NCBI GenBank assembly: GCA_025057645.1
Contig: JANXBJ010000005.1
Span: 1 to 64,000, forward strand
Origin: Anaerolineales bacterium
GTDB taxonomy: Bacteria > Chloroflexota > Anaerolineae > Anaerolineales > UBA4823
Direction: 5' to 3'
DNA length: 64,000 bases
Part shown: piece by piece, positions 43,943 to 53,092 of the stretch
How positions within the stretch are numbered: position 1 is the first letter of the stretch
How the letters are laid out: every line of letters starts with the position of its first letter
Notes under the pieces: generated by a model
The model's database searches: none
What the model was told of the DNA's origin: nothing
The model's input: only the letters and a program-made list of their open reading frames with translations
Made by a program: the position numbers and the translations under genes

Positions 43943-46900
43943 ATGGTCACTTCGGGTTCGGCGTTGAGCTGGCTCGGTTTCTTTGCCATGCTTCTTAGAG
44001 CTATTACGGCTGTTGGTCGGATAGTCAAGGGGAGAAAGGCGGATTTCTTGCGCTCATTTTCGCCTCCCGCTTTGCCTCTCAATTTGGGTTTAGAATCCCA
44101 TTCCCAAGCCGTTATTTTGGTTTTACAGGGGGGGAGAATCGAGTACATGAACTCGGCAGCAAAAGAACTGTATCGCATAGGGCAGAGGCGTCCCACCTTA
44201 GAGGGTTTGGCTCGCAGGGCAAATCCCTCCGAGGCTTTTCTGAGTCTTTGTGCCGCAGAGGGCCGAGCCCGCTTTACGGTTGAAGGCAGGCTGTTCGAGG
44301 GGGTTTCGTTCCGAATCCCTTATACCTCAGGATGGGCCATGCTGATCTCGCTGCAACGTTTCCAACTCTTCCTCAGCGAGCGTCAGCATCCTTCCGCAGC
44401 CGATGGCATCCCTCGAGGCTTGGAAGCTTTTGTCGAGCTTATCCAAGCAATGACCTTGACTCAAGATTTATCTGGCACTTTGTCGGCCATTTTCCACAGC
44501 GTCGGGCGGGTGATCCCCTTTGATGCCTCCTTGATCCTTCTCTGGGATCAGGCTCAACAACTGTTCGTTCCCTATTTTTGGAAAAGCCAGGAGGACCACT
44601 ATGCCCTCGAGCGGGGAGAACCGATCCCGGTGACCGAGGAGCTGCGGAACACCCCGTGGCTCTTTCAGCGTGAGGTGACTTTATGGAGCGGCACTCAGGC
44701 AGAGGAGATCAAGAGAACATTTTTCTTCCCATTCCATGCTATTAGGCCGTTTCCTTGTCTTCTGAGCGCACCTTTGTGGTCTAAAGACGAGTATTTCGGG
44801 CTCCTGATTTTGGCTTCTTTGTTTGAGGAGACCTACACGGCAGAAGACCTCGACGTCCTTAGGCGGATCGCAGATCTCGCTGCGAATGCCTTGCGCAATG
44901 CCAGGCTTTACGAGAGTCAGCAAAAACAGCTTGTTGAGTTGACAGGGTTCGTACAGCTATCTCAAGCTGTGAACGCCTTGAGCGACCCGGAGGAACTCTT
45001 TGCTCAGTTGATCAAAAGCTATGCTCCATTGTTAGGCGTGCGTATTCTCGGCTTCTTGCTTTACGATGAAGAGCGCCGCATTCTCGAAGCCCAATCGCCT
45101 TTTTTAGGTATCCCGCCTAGTGCTCTGGAGTTTGCCCGCTATTCTATCCGCCCCGAGAGCGAGGCAGCTCGATGGCTCAACCGCCAAGAGGCTTATATCT
45201 CCGAGGAGGCCACTCAAGATGAGGTTTTAGGAGAATTAGAATTCGCTCGCTTTGCTCAAGCGGTTGGCATTCGCCATCTTGCTTTACAACCTTTGCTCTT
45301 GGGAGGGAGGGTGTTAGGATTCCTCCTGGCCGCTGAAAAGGATAACGGGGAACCCTTCTGCGCCGACGATCTACGGATTCTATCTCTCATGGCAGCTCAG
45401 ACCGCCTCGCTCATAGAGCATGTCCGTCTGATGCAACAGGTGCGCCGGCGAGCTTTGGCAGCAGAAACGCTGCGTCGCATTACCAAGTTAACTAACTCCT
45501 CGGCTGAGCTGGATGAAATCTTGCAGCATTCGGTTCTCGACTTGGCTCGTTTGTTCGGCTGTGATGTCTCGGCTCTGTTTCTCTTCAATGAGGCCAAAGG
45601 CGAGTTGTCTCTGCATCAAGCTTCAACTTACGGGATTGAACCCCAAGTCGCCGGCCTCCTAAAGCGCATCTTGGTTAACGATCCTCGCTTCCCAAACACG
45701 GTAACCGCTCGTCGAGTTCCTCTGCTATGCGGTAGCAGTCTCGAAGACCCGAACGTGTTAGCAATCTATAACGAATGGGTTGGTCCTCTGCAGTTGGACT
45801 CGGTTCTAACGGTGCCTATAACGGTGCGCGACCAGGTCCTAGGGGAGTGGATGTTTGGCAGCCGGAAGCCCAATTTCTTCAGTCAGGTGGATGTGCAAAC
45901 GGCTTCCACGGCCGCAGCGCAATTGGCCAGCGCAATAGAGCGGGCCGAGCTCTACTCTCAGACCGACGAAAGCCTGCGCCGTCGGGTGACTCAGTTAGCG
46001 GCGATCACTCGGATCAGCCGCGAAATTAATAGCTCTCAGGACTTGGAACACTTGCTCGAACGGATTTATGAGGAGGCCTTGAACACTACTGGAGCGGATT
46101 GTGGGACGCTTCGGCTCTTCGGTTTGGGGGAGCCGATCTCGCCCTCCGTTTCCGAGCCGCAGATGGTCTCTTACTTTGGGGATTCTCCTCCACCTCAGCT
46201 ACGGCCCGAAGAGCGATGGGTGACTCGAAGTGGAGAGAGCATCGTTATCGGGGATTATTCTAATCCCCAAACCGAGGCGTTCGTTTCGATGATCGGGGAG
46301 GAGAGCGAGGCAGCACGCCGAGACCTTCAACCGCCACATCCAGAAGTGCGTTCGGCCCTCGTTGTTCCTATTCTCTATCAAGACCGGGTCGTGGGGTTGA
46401 TTCACCTTCACTCCAAACATCCCCGGGCTTTTGATCCTGCGGCACAAGAGGTAGCTGAATCACTGGCGACTCAGGCGGCGATTGCTATCGGGAACGCCCG
46501 GCGTGCTTACGATCAAGCGCGCCATCGCCAAGCTCTTACCCAAGAAGCGGATGCTCTGGCTAAAATCCTCGAGGTTGCTCGATCCCTCCAGTTTGATCTA
46601 TCGCTCGAGAAGGCCTTTGAAAATCTTGCCCACGCTCTCCGCTCAATCACCCCCTTTCAGGGGATTGCCGTTCACCTCTACGACCCCCAAAGCGCCCTTC
46701 TCCGGCCATTTTTCTCCCTGGGCCTGGAGGAGGATCAGCAAGCCTTCGAGGGGAGCCAACTTGCGTGGCCGGAGCTCCAAGCTTTGCTAGAGGATCGCTA
46801 TCGCTTCGGAAAGGCTTATTTTATCCCCGTTGAATCTCAGGGCAGGGAACAAGGGACAGCCTTTCCCACACCGCTGCCGGTTGATCAAAGGGAGAACGGT

Positions 46901-49900
46901 CTTTCCAATTACTTTTCCTGGAAAGAGGGCGATCTCTTTCTACTTCCCTTGTTCGACTCGAACGGGCAAATTCTAGGGTTGATCCGAATGGACAAACCTA
47001 GGGATCACTTGCGTCCTGACCATTCAATCCTGACCTCTCTGGAAGTGATCGCTCTCCAGGCGGGTTTGATCCTTGAAACTCATCTGCGGATCAGCCAACT
47101 TCAGGAAAAAGTCCGCAGGTTGGACGCAGAGCTGGAGCAAACCCGCCACCTGAACCTGACTTTGCATTCGCAGTTATCGCAGCAACTAGAAAGCCAGTCC
47201 CAACAGAACAGCGTAATCGAACGATATCGTTCCCTAGGGGAACGTATTCAGGTCTTACTTCAAATTGGTGGCGAGTTGGTGAATTACAGCAATCGCCAAG
47301 AATTGTTGTGTGCGGTCGGGAGGGTGTTTCTGGAGAAGCTGAATTATCAGACCGTGCTTCTGGCCGAAGCGGCGGCCGGAGGATTACGTCTGATGGAAGT
47401 GTTTGGCGAGCTTGAAGAGCCTCTCAGTATCGAGCCCTTACTAGGCCAGCGGAATCCTCTGTTGACTTCTCTGCGCAACCGCCGAATTGAAATGGTGGCT
47501 TCTTTGGAAAAGGAAGGCCGTTGGCAGGACTCACCCTTGCTCCATGCGCTAAGAGCACAAGGTTTCGTCTGCCTGCCAATTCTACCTCAGGACGCTCCCG
47601 AAGCGGTGCTTTTGGCCATCTCGCAGAATCCGTTGCCGCCTTTTTTGGCCGAGGATGCCCAGTTGCTGGACTTGCTGGGACGCCAGATTGCCTTTGCGCT
47701 GCGACAACTCAGCCTGATGGAGGAAATCGAACATCGCTTCCAAGAAGTGGATTTCTTGTTGGATTTTAGTCGTCAGCTAAGCAGTCTGGAGCCGCAGCAT
47801 ATCGTCAAAGCCTTGTTGCAAGCTCTCCTCCATCAATTACAGAGAGCAGAGGCCGGCATGATCGCCATTTGGGATGCGCAGCAGCAGTTGCTTGTTCCGC
47901 AAGCGGTTCTGGGCTACTCGGATAACGAGGCGATTCGCAGGATCAGATATGCTCCCGGGGCTTCCCTGGTTGGGAAGGTCTTTAGCAGTGGTGAGGCAGT
48001 GCTGATCGAGGAGCTGGATTTTGCCCAGCATTACCAGCTTTCTATAGAGGAACTGACGGCTTACCGACAAGGCACAAACGGACGCCTGCCGATCTCTTGT
48101 TTGGTGATGCCCCTGAAGGGCTCGGCGCAAATGGCGCCAATCGGGGTTTTGGTGTTGGACAACTTCCGCTCCCCCTCTGCTTTCACCCAGGAGGATTTAG
48201 CTTTAGTCTCTTCTTTGTGTCAACAGGCAGCCCTCCATTTAGAAAACTCCCGCTTGTTCCATGCTTCTCGCCAGCGCGCAGCACAACTTCAAGCCCTCAC
48301 GAATGTGTCTGCCTCGGTCACAGCCAAATTGTCGCCGGATGAGTTAATTGCTTCCCTCTTGGATGAGTTGGCGGCTATCGTGCCTTATCACACGGGCACC
48401 TTGTGGCTAAGAAAGGGAAAAAACATGGTGATCGCTGCGGCGCGAGGGTTCCCCGACCAAGAGCAGCGCATCGGCTTATCGGTTTTCATCGAGGATAGCG
48501 AACTGTTATCCGAGATGATCCGCACTGCCCAGCCGATCGTGGTGGCGAATACCCTTCACGACCCTCGCTTCCCCAAGTTTGCCGAACAGGCTTCGGTTTC
48601 GTGGTTGGGTTTGCCACTGGCCGTCGGGGGGAATGTCCTTGGGGTGATTGCGCTTGAGCACGCAGAGGTCGGTTTCTTCAACCCGGAGACGGTGCAGATT
48701 GCGGCCACCTTTGCCTCTCAAGCCGCCGTTTCGCTCGAAAACGCTCGCCTTTATCAGGAAAGTCTCGCTCGCGCTGCAGAGCTTAGCGAACAAACTCGGC
48801 GGCTTGCGATGCTGAATCGTCTGGCACAAGAGTTTAGCCGGACGCTCGACCCGGATCAGATTCTCCGCCTCACGATAGAGCAAGTGCTTCAGGTGACCCG
48901 TGCGGAAGGGGCCATGGTGGTCTTGTTCGACTCTTCGGGGATGCCTCTTGTTGTCGCCGAAAAGCCCTCTCGAGCAATTCCTTATCCGTTGAGCATTGCC
49001 TCGCTTCCTGTCTTTGATCGGATGCGTGAAAGTCCGGGGGTTTTCCTGACGGAAGATGTGACTCAGGAGAAGGAGTGGGAAGCTCTGAGAGAGCCCCTCG
49101 CAGAACGCCAAGCCCGCTCTCTGTTGGTCTTGCCAATTGCAACCGCCGATGCCCTCCACGGAGCAGTGCTTGCCTACTTGCGCTCTAGGGGGCGATTCCC
49201 CGCCGAGCAGGTCGACTTAGCGCGCACGGTCGTCAATCAAGCGGCTGTGGCTTTGCAGAACGCGCGCTTGTATGCGGAGACCCGCAGCCTGAGCCAGGAA
49301 CTTGAGAAACGCGTCCAGGAGCGCACTCTGCAGTTGGCCTCTGAGCACCAGCGGACCCAGATTCTGCTCAGGATAGCCACCGAGTTGACCGCCAGCCTCG
49401 ATTTGGAGCATGTCCTTGATCGGGTCCTGCCGGTGCTCAACGAGCTGGTGGGGGCCGAGCAAGTGGCAGTCATGGTTGTGCGTGCCGACTCTCCGAAGCT
49501 CTATCACCTTGCTTCGCTGGGCTATGCGCCCCCGCCGCCCCTGGGTGGTCAACCTTCGCCGTTTGGCCGAGGGGAGGGCTTAGCCGGTTGGGTGATCAAG
49601 ACCCGCCAGCCAGCCCTAATTGCTGACGTGCGCCAGGATTCACGCTGGGTGCCTCTTGCCGATCGTCCGACCGAACACCGGAGCGCCATGGCTGTGCCGA
49701 TGATTGTCGGGGAGGAGGCCTTAGGGGCTTTGCTCTTCTTCCATCGGCAGCCGAACCGCTTCACGGCTGCGCAACTAGACCTCGTGATGGCTGCTGCCAA
49801 TCAAATGGCCATCGCCGTAAACAACGCCGAACTCTATCGTCTGATTCGCGATCAGGCGGAAGATCTAGGCGCAACGCTGCGCAGACAGCAGATTGAAACC

Positions 49901-50974
49901 AGCCGTACCCGAGCCATTCTGGAAGCAGTGGCCGATGGGGTTTTGGTGACCGATGCCAATGGTAGGATTACCCTCTTCAATGCCTCGGCGGAGCGCATCC
50001 TGAACCTCCCGCGCCAAGAAGTGATCGGCAAGAACCTCGATCAATTCCCCGGCCTGTTCGGGAGCGCAGCAACCAGATGGATGCAGACGATCCAAACCTG
50101 GTCTCGCCAGCCCAAGTCTTACTCGCCCCAAGACATCTACTCGGAGCAAATTGAGCTGGATAACGGGCGAGTGGTCGCCGTAAATTTGGCTCCTGTCTTG
50201 CTGCGGAATGATTTTATCGGCACTGTATCTGTGTTCCGCGATATCACCCATCAGGTGGAAGTCGATCGCCTAAAGTCCGAATTCGTGGCCACCGTGAGCC
50301 ACGAGCTGCGCACTCCCATGACCTCGATCAAAGGGTATGTAGAGCTATTGCTGATGGGGGCAGCGGGGGCTTTGAGCGAACAGCAAACTCGCTTTTTGGA
50401 GATTATCCGCAGCAACACCGAACGTCTGGCCGCACTTGTCGGTGATCTGCTGGATATCTCGCGCATCGAGGCCGGCAAGGTGGGATTGAGCCTACAGCCT
50501 CTCAACATGATTGACCTGGCCAGACGCTCGCTAGCAGAGATTCGCGACCGGTCGGTGCGCGAAAACAAGCCCATGAGGTTTGAGCTCTCGGCGGAAGAGC
50601 CGCTCCCTTTTGTGCAAGGGGATCCGGATCGAGTAATGCAAATTTTGGATAACTTGCTCGAAAACGCCTACCTCTATTCTGATCCGGGGCGCACAGTGCG
50701 GGTGCACCTTCATTCCCAGGACACGGTGGTTCAAGTGGATGTGATCGATCAAGGGGTAGGGGTTCCGCCTGCGCTGCAGGAGCGCATTTTCGAGCGTTTC
50801 TATCGTGGTGAAAATCCATACGTGTTGGCAACCTACGGCACTGGATTGGGCTTATCTATCGTGAAGAGGTTGGTGGAAATGCACGGAGGAAAAATTTGGG
50901 TGCAGAGCAGCGGCATTGAGGGAGAAGGCAGTGTCTTTTCCTTTACGCTACCGATCTTTGCTGCCAAGTCGTGA
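43943..50974 (+). CDS. Giant sensor histidine kinase with ten GAF domains
   Basis: Protein of 2343 residues. A hydrophobic N-terminal stretch (about 8-26) may be a membrane anchor, followed by a PAS-like domain (about 50-150). Ten GAF-type units can be counted at about 170-325, 333-495, 505-680, 685-865, 868-1050, 1100-1255, 1260-1440, 1445-1610, 1612-1780 and 1785-1960; most end in an ALxNARLYxE-like helix. A PAS domain (1985-2095) precedes HisKA with His2120 (VSHELRTPM) and an ATPase domain with N-box NLLENA, G1 DQGVG and G2 GTGLGLSIV. All catalytic boxes are intact. The start has no clear ribosome site and could lie a little downstream. It is followed by its likely partner regulator at 50998. 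Confidence 0.92.
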   Translation: MVTSGSALSWLGFFAMLLRAITAVGRIVKGRKADFLRSFSPPALPLNLGLESHSQAVILVLQGGRIEYMNSAAKELYRIGQRRPTLEGLARRANPSEAFLSLCAAEGRARFTVEGRLFEGVSFRIPYTSGWAMLISLQRFQLFLSERQHPSAADGIPRGLEAFVELIQAMTLTQDLSGTLSAIFHSVGRVIPFDASLILLWDQAQQLFVPYFWKSQEDHYALERGEPIPVTEELRNTPWLFQREVTLWSGTQAEEIKRTFFFPFHAIRPFPCLLSAPLWSKDEYFGLLILASLFEETYTAEDLDVLRRIADLAANALRNARLYESQQKQLVELTGFVQLSQAVNALSDPEELFAQLIKSYAPLLGVRILGFLLYDEERRILEAQSPFLGIPPSALEFARYSIRPESEAARWLNRQEAYISEEATQDEVLGELEFARFAQAVGIRHLALQPLLLGGRVLGFLLAAEKDNGEPFCADDLRILSLMAAQTASLIEHVRLMQQVRRRALAAETLRRITKLTNSSAELDEILQHSVLDLARLFGCDVSALFLFNEAKGELSLHQASTYGIEPQVAGLLKRILVNDPRFPNTVTARRVPLLCGSSLEDPNVLAIYNEWVGPLQLDSVLTVPITVRDQVLGEWMFGSRKPNFFSQVDVQTASTAAAQLASAIERAELYSQTDESLRRRVTQLAAITRISREINSSQDLEHLLERIYEEALNTTGADCGTLRLFGLGEPISPSVSEPQMVSYFGDSPPPQLRPEERWVTRSGESIVIGDYSNPQTEAFVSMIGEESEAARRDLQPPHPEVRSALVVPILYQDRVVGLIHLHSKHPRAFDPAAQEVAESLATQAAIAIGNARRAYDQARHRQALTQEADALAKILEVARSLQFDLSLEKAFENLAHALRSITPFQGIAVHLYDPQSALLRPFFSLGLEEDQQAFEGSQLAWPELQALLEDRYRFGKAYFIPVESQGREQGTAFPTPLPVDQRENGLSNYFSWKEGDLFLLPLFDSNGQILGLIRMDKPRDHLRPDHSILTSLEVIALQAGLILETHLRISQLQEKVRRLDAELEQTRHLNLTLHSQLSQQLESQSQQNSVIERYRSLGERIQVLLQIGGELVNYSNRQELLCAVGRVFLEKLNYQTVLLAEAAAGGLRLMEVFGELEEPLSIEPLLGQRNPLLTSLRNRRIEMVASLEKEGRWQDSPLLHALRAQGFVCLPILPQDAPEAVLLAISQNPLPPFLAEDAQLLDLLGRQIAFALRQLSLMEEIEHRFQEVDFLLDFSRQLSSLEPQHIVKALLQALLHQLQRAEAGMIAIWDAQQQLLVPQAVLGYSDNEAIRRIRYAPGASLVGKVFSSGEAVLIEELDFAQHYQLSIEELTAYRQGTNGRLPISCLVMPLKGSAQMAPIGVLVLDNFRSPSAFTQEDLALVSSLCQQAALHLENSRLFHASRQRAAQLQALTNVSASVTAKLSPDELIASLLDELAAIVPYHTGTLWLRKGKNMVIAAARGFPDQEQRIGLSVFIEDSELLSEMIRTAQPIVVANTLHDPRFPKFAEQASVSWLGLPLAVGGNVLGVIALEHAEVGFFNPETVQIAATFASQAAVSLENARLYQESLARAAELSEQTRRLAMLNRLAQEFSRTLDPDQILRLTIEQVLQVTRAEGAMVVLFDSSGMPLVVAEKPSRAIPYPLSIASLPVFDRMRESPGVFLTEDVTQEKEWEALREPLAERQARSLLVLPIATADALHGAVLAYLRSRGRFPAEQVDLARTVVNQAAVALQNARLYAETRSLSQELEKRVQERTLQLASEHQRTQILLRIATELTASLDLEHVLDRVLPVLNELVGAEQVAVMVVRADSPKLYHLASLGYAPPPPLGGQPSPFGRGEGLAGWVIKTRQPALIADVRQDSRWVPLADRPTEHRSAMAVPMIVGEEALGALLFFHRQPNRFTAAQLDLVMAAANQMAIAVNNAELYRLIRDQAEDLGATLRRQQIETSRTRAILEAVADGVLVTDANGRITLFNASAERILNLPRQEVIGKNLDQFPGLFGSAATRWMQTIQTWSRQPKSYSPQDIYSEQIELDNGRVVAVNLAPVLLRNDFIGTVSVFRDITHQVEVDRLKSEFVATVSHELRTPMTSIKGYVELLLMGAAGALSEQQTRFLEIIRSNTERLAALVGDLLDISRIEAGKVGLSLQPLNMIDLARRSLAEIRDRSVRENKPMRFELSAEEPLPFVQGDPDRVMQILDNLLENAYLYSDPGRTVRVHLHSQDTVVQVDVIDQGVGVPPALQERIFERFYRGENPYVLATYGTGLGLSIVKRLVEMHGGKIWVQSSGIEGEGSVFSFTLPIFAAKS

Positions 50975-50997
50975 CCACATGTCGATGGAGAGGACAC

Positions 50998-51366
50998 ATG
51001 GCCAAAATTCTAGTTGCGGAAGATGAACGAGATATTCGCGAGCTAATCGCCTTCACTCTTCAATTCGCCGGACACGAGGTGATCACCACCAGCAACGGCG
51101 AGGAAGCGCTTCAGGCAGTGCGCACCCAGAGGCCCCAGTTGGTGCTCTTGGATGTGCGCATGCCGAGGATGGACGGCTACGAAGTGTGCAAGGAGATCAA
51201 AACCGACCCACAAACAAAAACGATTCCGGTGATCTTCTTATCTGCCAAAGGACAAGAATCCGAAATCCGCAGCGGCTTGGAGGCTGGGGCAGAGCAATAC
51301 CTGCTCAAGCCTTTTTCGCCCGATCAACTCATTGAACAGGTGAACAAAGTTTTGGCTGGCCGGTGA
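50998..51366 (+). CDS. Single-domain response regulator (CheY-like)
   Basis: Receiver domain alone, 122 residues, with acidic pair Glu8-Asp9, phosphoacceptor Asp52 in LLDVRMPRMDG and Lys104 in LLKPF. No output domain. It starts 23 bases after the giant kinase stop with GGAGAGG upstream (the in-frame ATG at 50971 overlaps the kinase and is not preferred). It is the likely phosphotransfer partner of that kinase, acting by protein contact. The next gene starts two bases after its stop, so both are in one transcript. Confidence 0.95.
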   Translation: MAKILVAEDERDIRELIAFTLQFAGHEVITTSNGEEALQAVRTQRPQLVLLDVRMPRMDGYEVCKEIKTDPQTKTIPVIFLSAKGQESEIRSGLEAGAEQYLLKPFSPDQLIEQVNKVLAGR

Positions 51367-51367
51367 G

Positions 51368-52156
51368 ATGAGTGTCATCATTCTGAGAAGTCAAGTGGTG
51401 CACTACGAAACGTTGGGGCGGGGGAAACCGGTGCTCTTTCTGCACGGTTGGATCGGCTCTTGGCGTTACTGGGTGCCCGCAATGCAAATAGCTTCGACTG
51501 CCTTTCGCACCTATGCTTTAGACCTATGGGGGTTTGGGGATACGGCAAAGGTTGCCGGTAATTACTCCCTTAAGGCCCAAGTCGAACTTGTCAAAGAGTT
51601 TTTGAGCGTCCTGGGCATAGGCAAAATTGCTTGCGTAGGGCATGGCTTGGGGGCCTTGGTCGCTTCGCAGTTTGCCCAGCAGTCCCCCCAACAGGTAGAT
51701 CGCCTGCTGCTAGTCGGGCTGCCGTGGCGCTCTGCGATCAACGGTCGAATCGCTTCGGCAAACATCGCCGATCTGGCGGAGTGGTTGCTGGGCACGGAAA
51801 ATGGCGTCAGCCAAGCTACACGGGTTGAAGCGCGCAAGGCTGATCTGCAAGCGGTGCGCACCTCGGTCGAAGAACTGCGGACAAACCCGTTCTCTCAAGT
51901 CTTGGCTTCTCTCTCCGTCCCTTACTTGCTAGTCTATGGTCTAAACGACCCCTTGGTGCCCTTGCCTGAGGAGGGAGAGATGACCGGCTTGCCGCCTAAT
52001 GCGCATTGGATTGTGCTAGAGGCCAGCGCACATTATCCAATGTTGGAAGAAAGTGCCAAATTCAATCGCTTGTTGATGGATTTTCTCAACCTCAATTCGG
52101 GTCAAAGTCCTAGAGACTTGCAACTGAAGGAAGAATGGAAGCGGCGAGTGCGGTGA
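51368..52156 (+). CDS. Alpha/beta-hydrolase-fold protein lacking the nucleophile serine
   Basis: Protein of 262 residues, paralogue of the hydrolase at 40190: both share HYExLGRGKPV, the FLHGWIGSW oxyanion region and the LDLWGFGD strand. At the nucleophile elbow it reads VGHGLGA, with Gly93 (codon GGC) where the paralogue has Ser93 (AGC). An acid (GLNDPLVPL) and the late His (ASAHYPML) remain. Unless a neighbouring residue substitutes, it should be catalytically dead or altered. It starts two bases after the receiver gene, so it may have become a binding or effector partner in the signalling pathway. Confidence 0.87.
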   Translation: MSVIILRSQVVHYETLGRGKPVLFLHGWIGSWRYWVPAMQIASTAFRTYALDLWGFGDTAKVAGNYSLKAQVELVKEFLSVLGIGKIACVGHGLGALVASQFAQQSPQQVDRLLLVGLPWRSAINGRIASANIADLAEWLLGTENGVSQATRVEARKADLQAVRTSVEELRTNPFSQVLASLSVPYLLVYGLNDPLVPLPEEGEMTGLPPNAHWIVLEASAHYPMLEESAKFNRLLMDFLNLNSGQSPRDLQLKEEWKRRVR

Positions 52157-52518
52157 GTGGCGGGGCACTCCCTTGAAGGCCGCTTACGGACGCTAGGGCG
52201 GGGCGAAGCCCCAGTTCTCGCTTTTGCGTAAAGGCCTGTTTTTTTGCGCAGCATTGGCCGAGACGGCGGGCCTTTGTCCATTTCATGCTAGAATGGAGGT
52301 TGATCTCCTTTGACGATCCGCTTAGAAAGTGTAGCTTGGCAAAGAAGATTTTCCGTGAACGGCTTTGCATATAAAATCAGTTCAGGGAAGGCCTGCGCTT
52401 GCGCATTTTGTCTGAAGAGGGGCTGCGCCGCCCGGCGTTTCCGTTTCCGCTCCTGCAGCTTGGATAAAGAGCAGCCTTTGTTTGCCAGAATCTGAACTTG
52501 TGTTTTCGGAGGTCCGAA
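52157..52518 (+). promoter_or_regulatory. Long leader region of xpt-guaA
   Basis: A 362-base gap. TGCTAGAAT at 52286-52294 is close to the extended -10 box found at other genes here and would give a leader of about 215 bases. A short hairpin TGCG-CTTG-CGCA (52394-52405) is followed by TTTT. I could not fit the consensus of a purine riboswitch. The leader may hold an unrecognised control element, but nothing is proved. Confidence 0.4.
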
Positions 52519-53091
52519 ATGGAAGAACTCAAACGGAGAATCCTAAAGGAGGGGAAGAACCTGGGGAACGGGATTCTGAAAGTGGATAGCTTTATCAACC
52601 ATCAAGTCGATGCGCGCTTGATGGATGAATGTGGAAAAGAATTGGCGCGACGATTTCGGGGGGTGGGGGCAACCAAGGTTCTGACCGCCGAGATCTCAGG
52701 TATTGCGCCGGCGCTCACTACGGCTTTTCATTTAGGCATTCCGGTAGTCTACGCCCGCAAACACAAGCCGATTACCATGCCCGATCAAGTCTATCTCACC
52801 CTGACGCCTTCGCACACCAAGGGGCGGACGGTGGAACTGATCGTCTCACCGGAATATCTGGCCGGAGGCGAGCGGGTTTTGATTATCGACGACTTCCTTG
52901 CCACGGGGGCAACCATCTTGGGGTTGATCCGCCTAGCCGAGGCGGCCGGAGCGACCGTAGTCGGGGTGGGAGCTCTCATTGAGAAGACTTTTGAGGGCGG
53001 ACGTCAGGCGCTTGCCCATCTCAACGTCCCGATTGAGAGCCTCGCCCGCATCCGCTCGATGGAAGGGGACACGATCGTCTTTGAAGAGTAG
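52519..53091 (+). CDS. xpt: Xanthine phosphoribosyltransferase
   Basis: Purine salvage enzyme converting xanthine and PRPP to XMP, 190 residues. The PRPP-binding loop [14 protein letters not shown] is at about residues 120-133 and the N-terminal [18 protein letters not shown] is typical of Xpt. ATG 52519 follows GGAGG; the alternative start at 52498 lies upstream of that site. It is one base upstream of guaA, whose product converts XMP to GMP, so the pair forms a short xanthine-to-GMP salvage route. Confidence 0.95.
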   Translation: MEELKRRILKEGKNLGNGILKVDSFINHQVDARLMDECGKELARRFRGVGATKVLTAEISGIAPALTTAFHLGIPVVYARKHKPITMPDQVYLTLTPSHTKGRTVELIVSPEYLAGGERVLIIDDFLATGATILGLIRLAEAAGATVVGVGALIEKTFEGGRQALAHLNVPIESLARIRSMEGDTIVFEE

Positions 53092-53092
53092 C

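Noticed and set aside
52300-52518. Purine riboswitch upstream of xpt
   Set aside because: I could not find the conserved three-way-junction core sequences or the loop-loop partners of that class.
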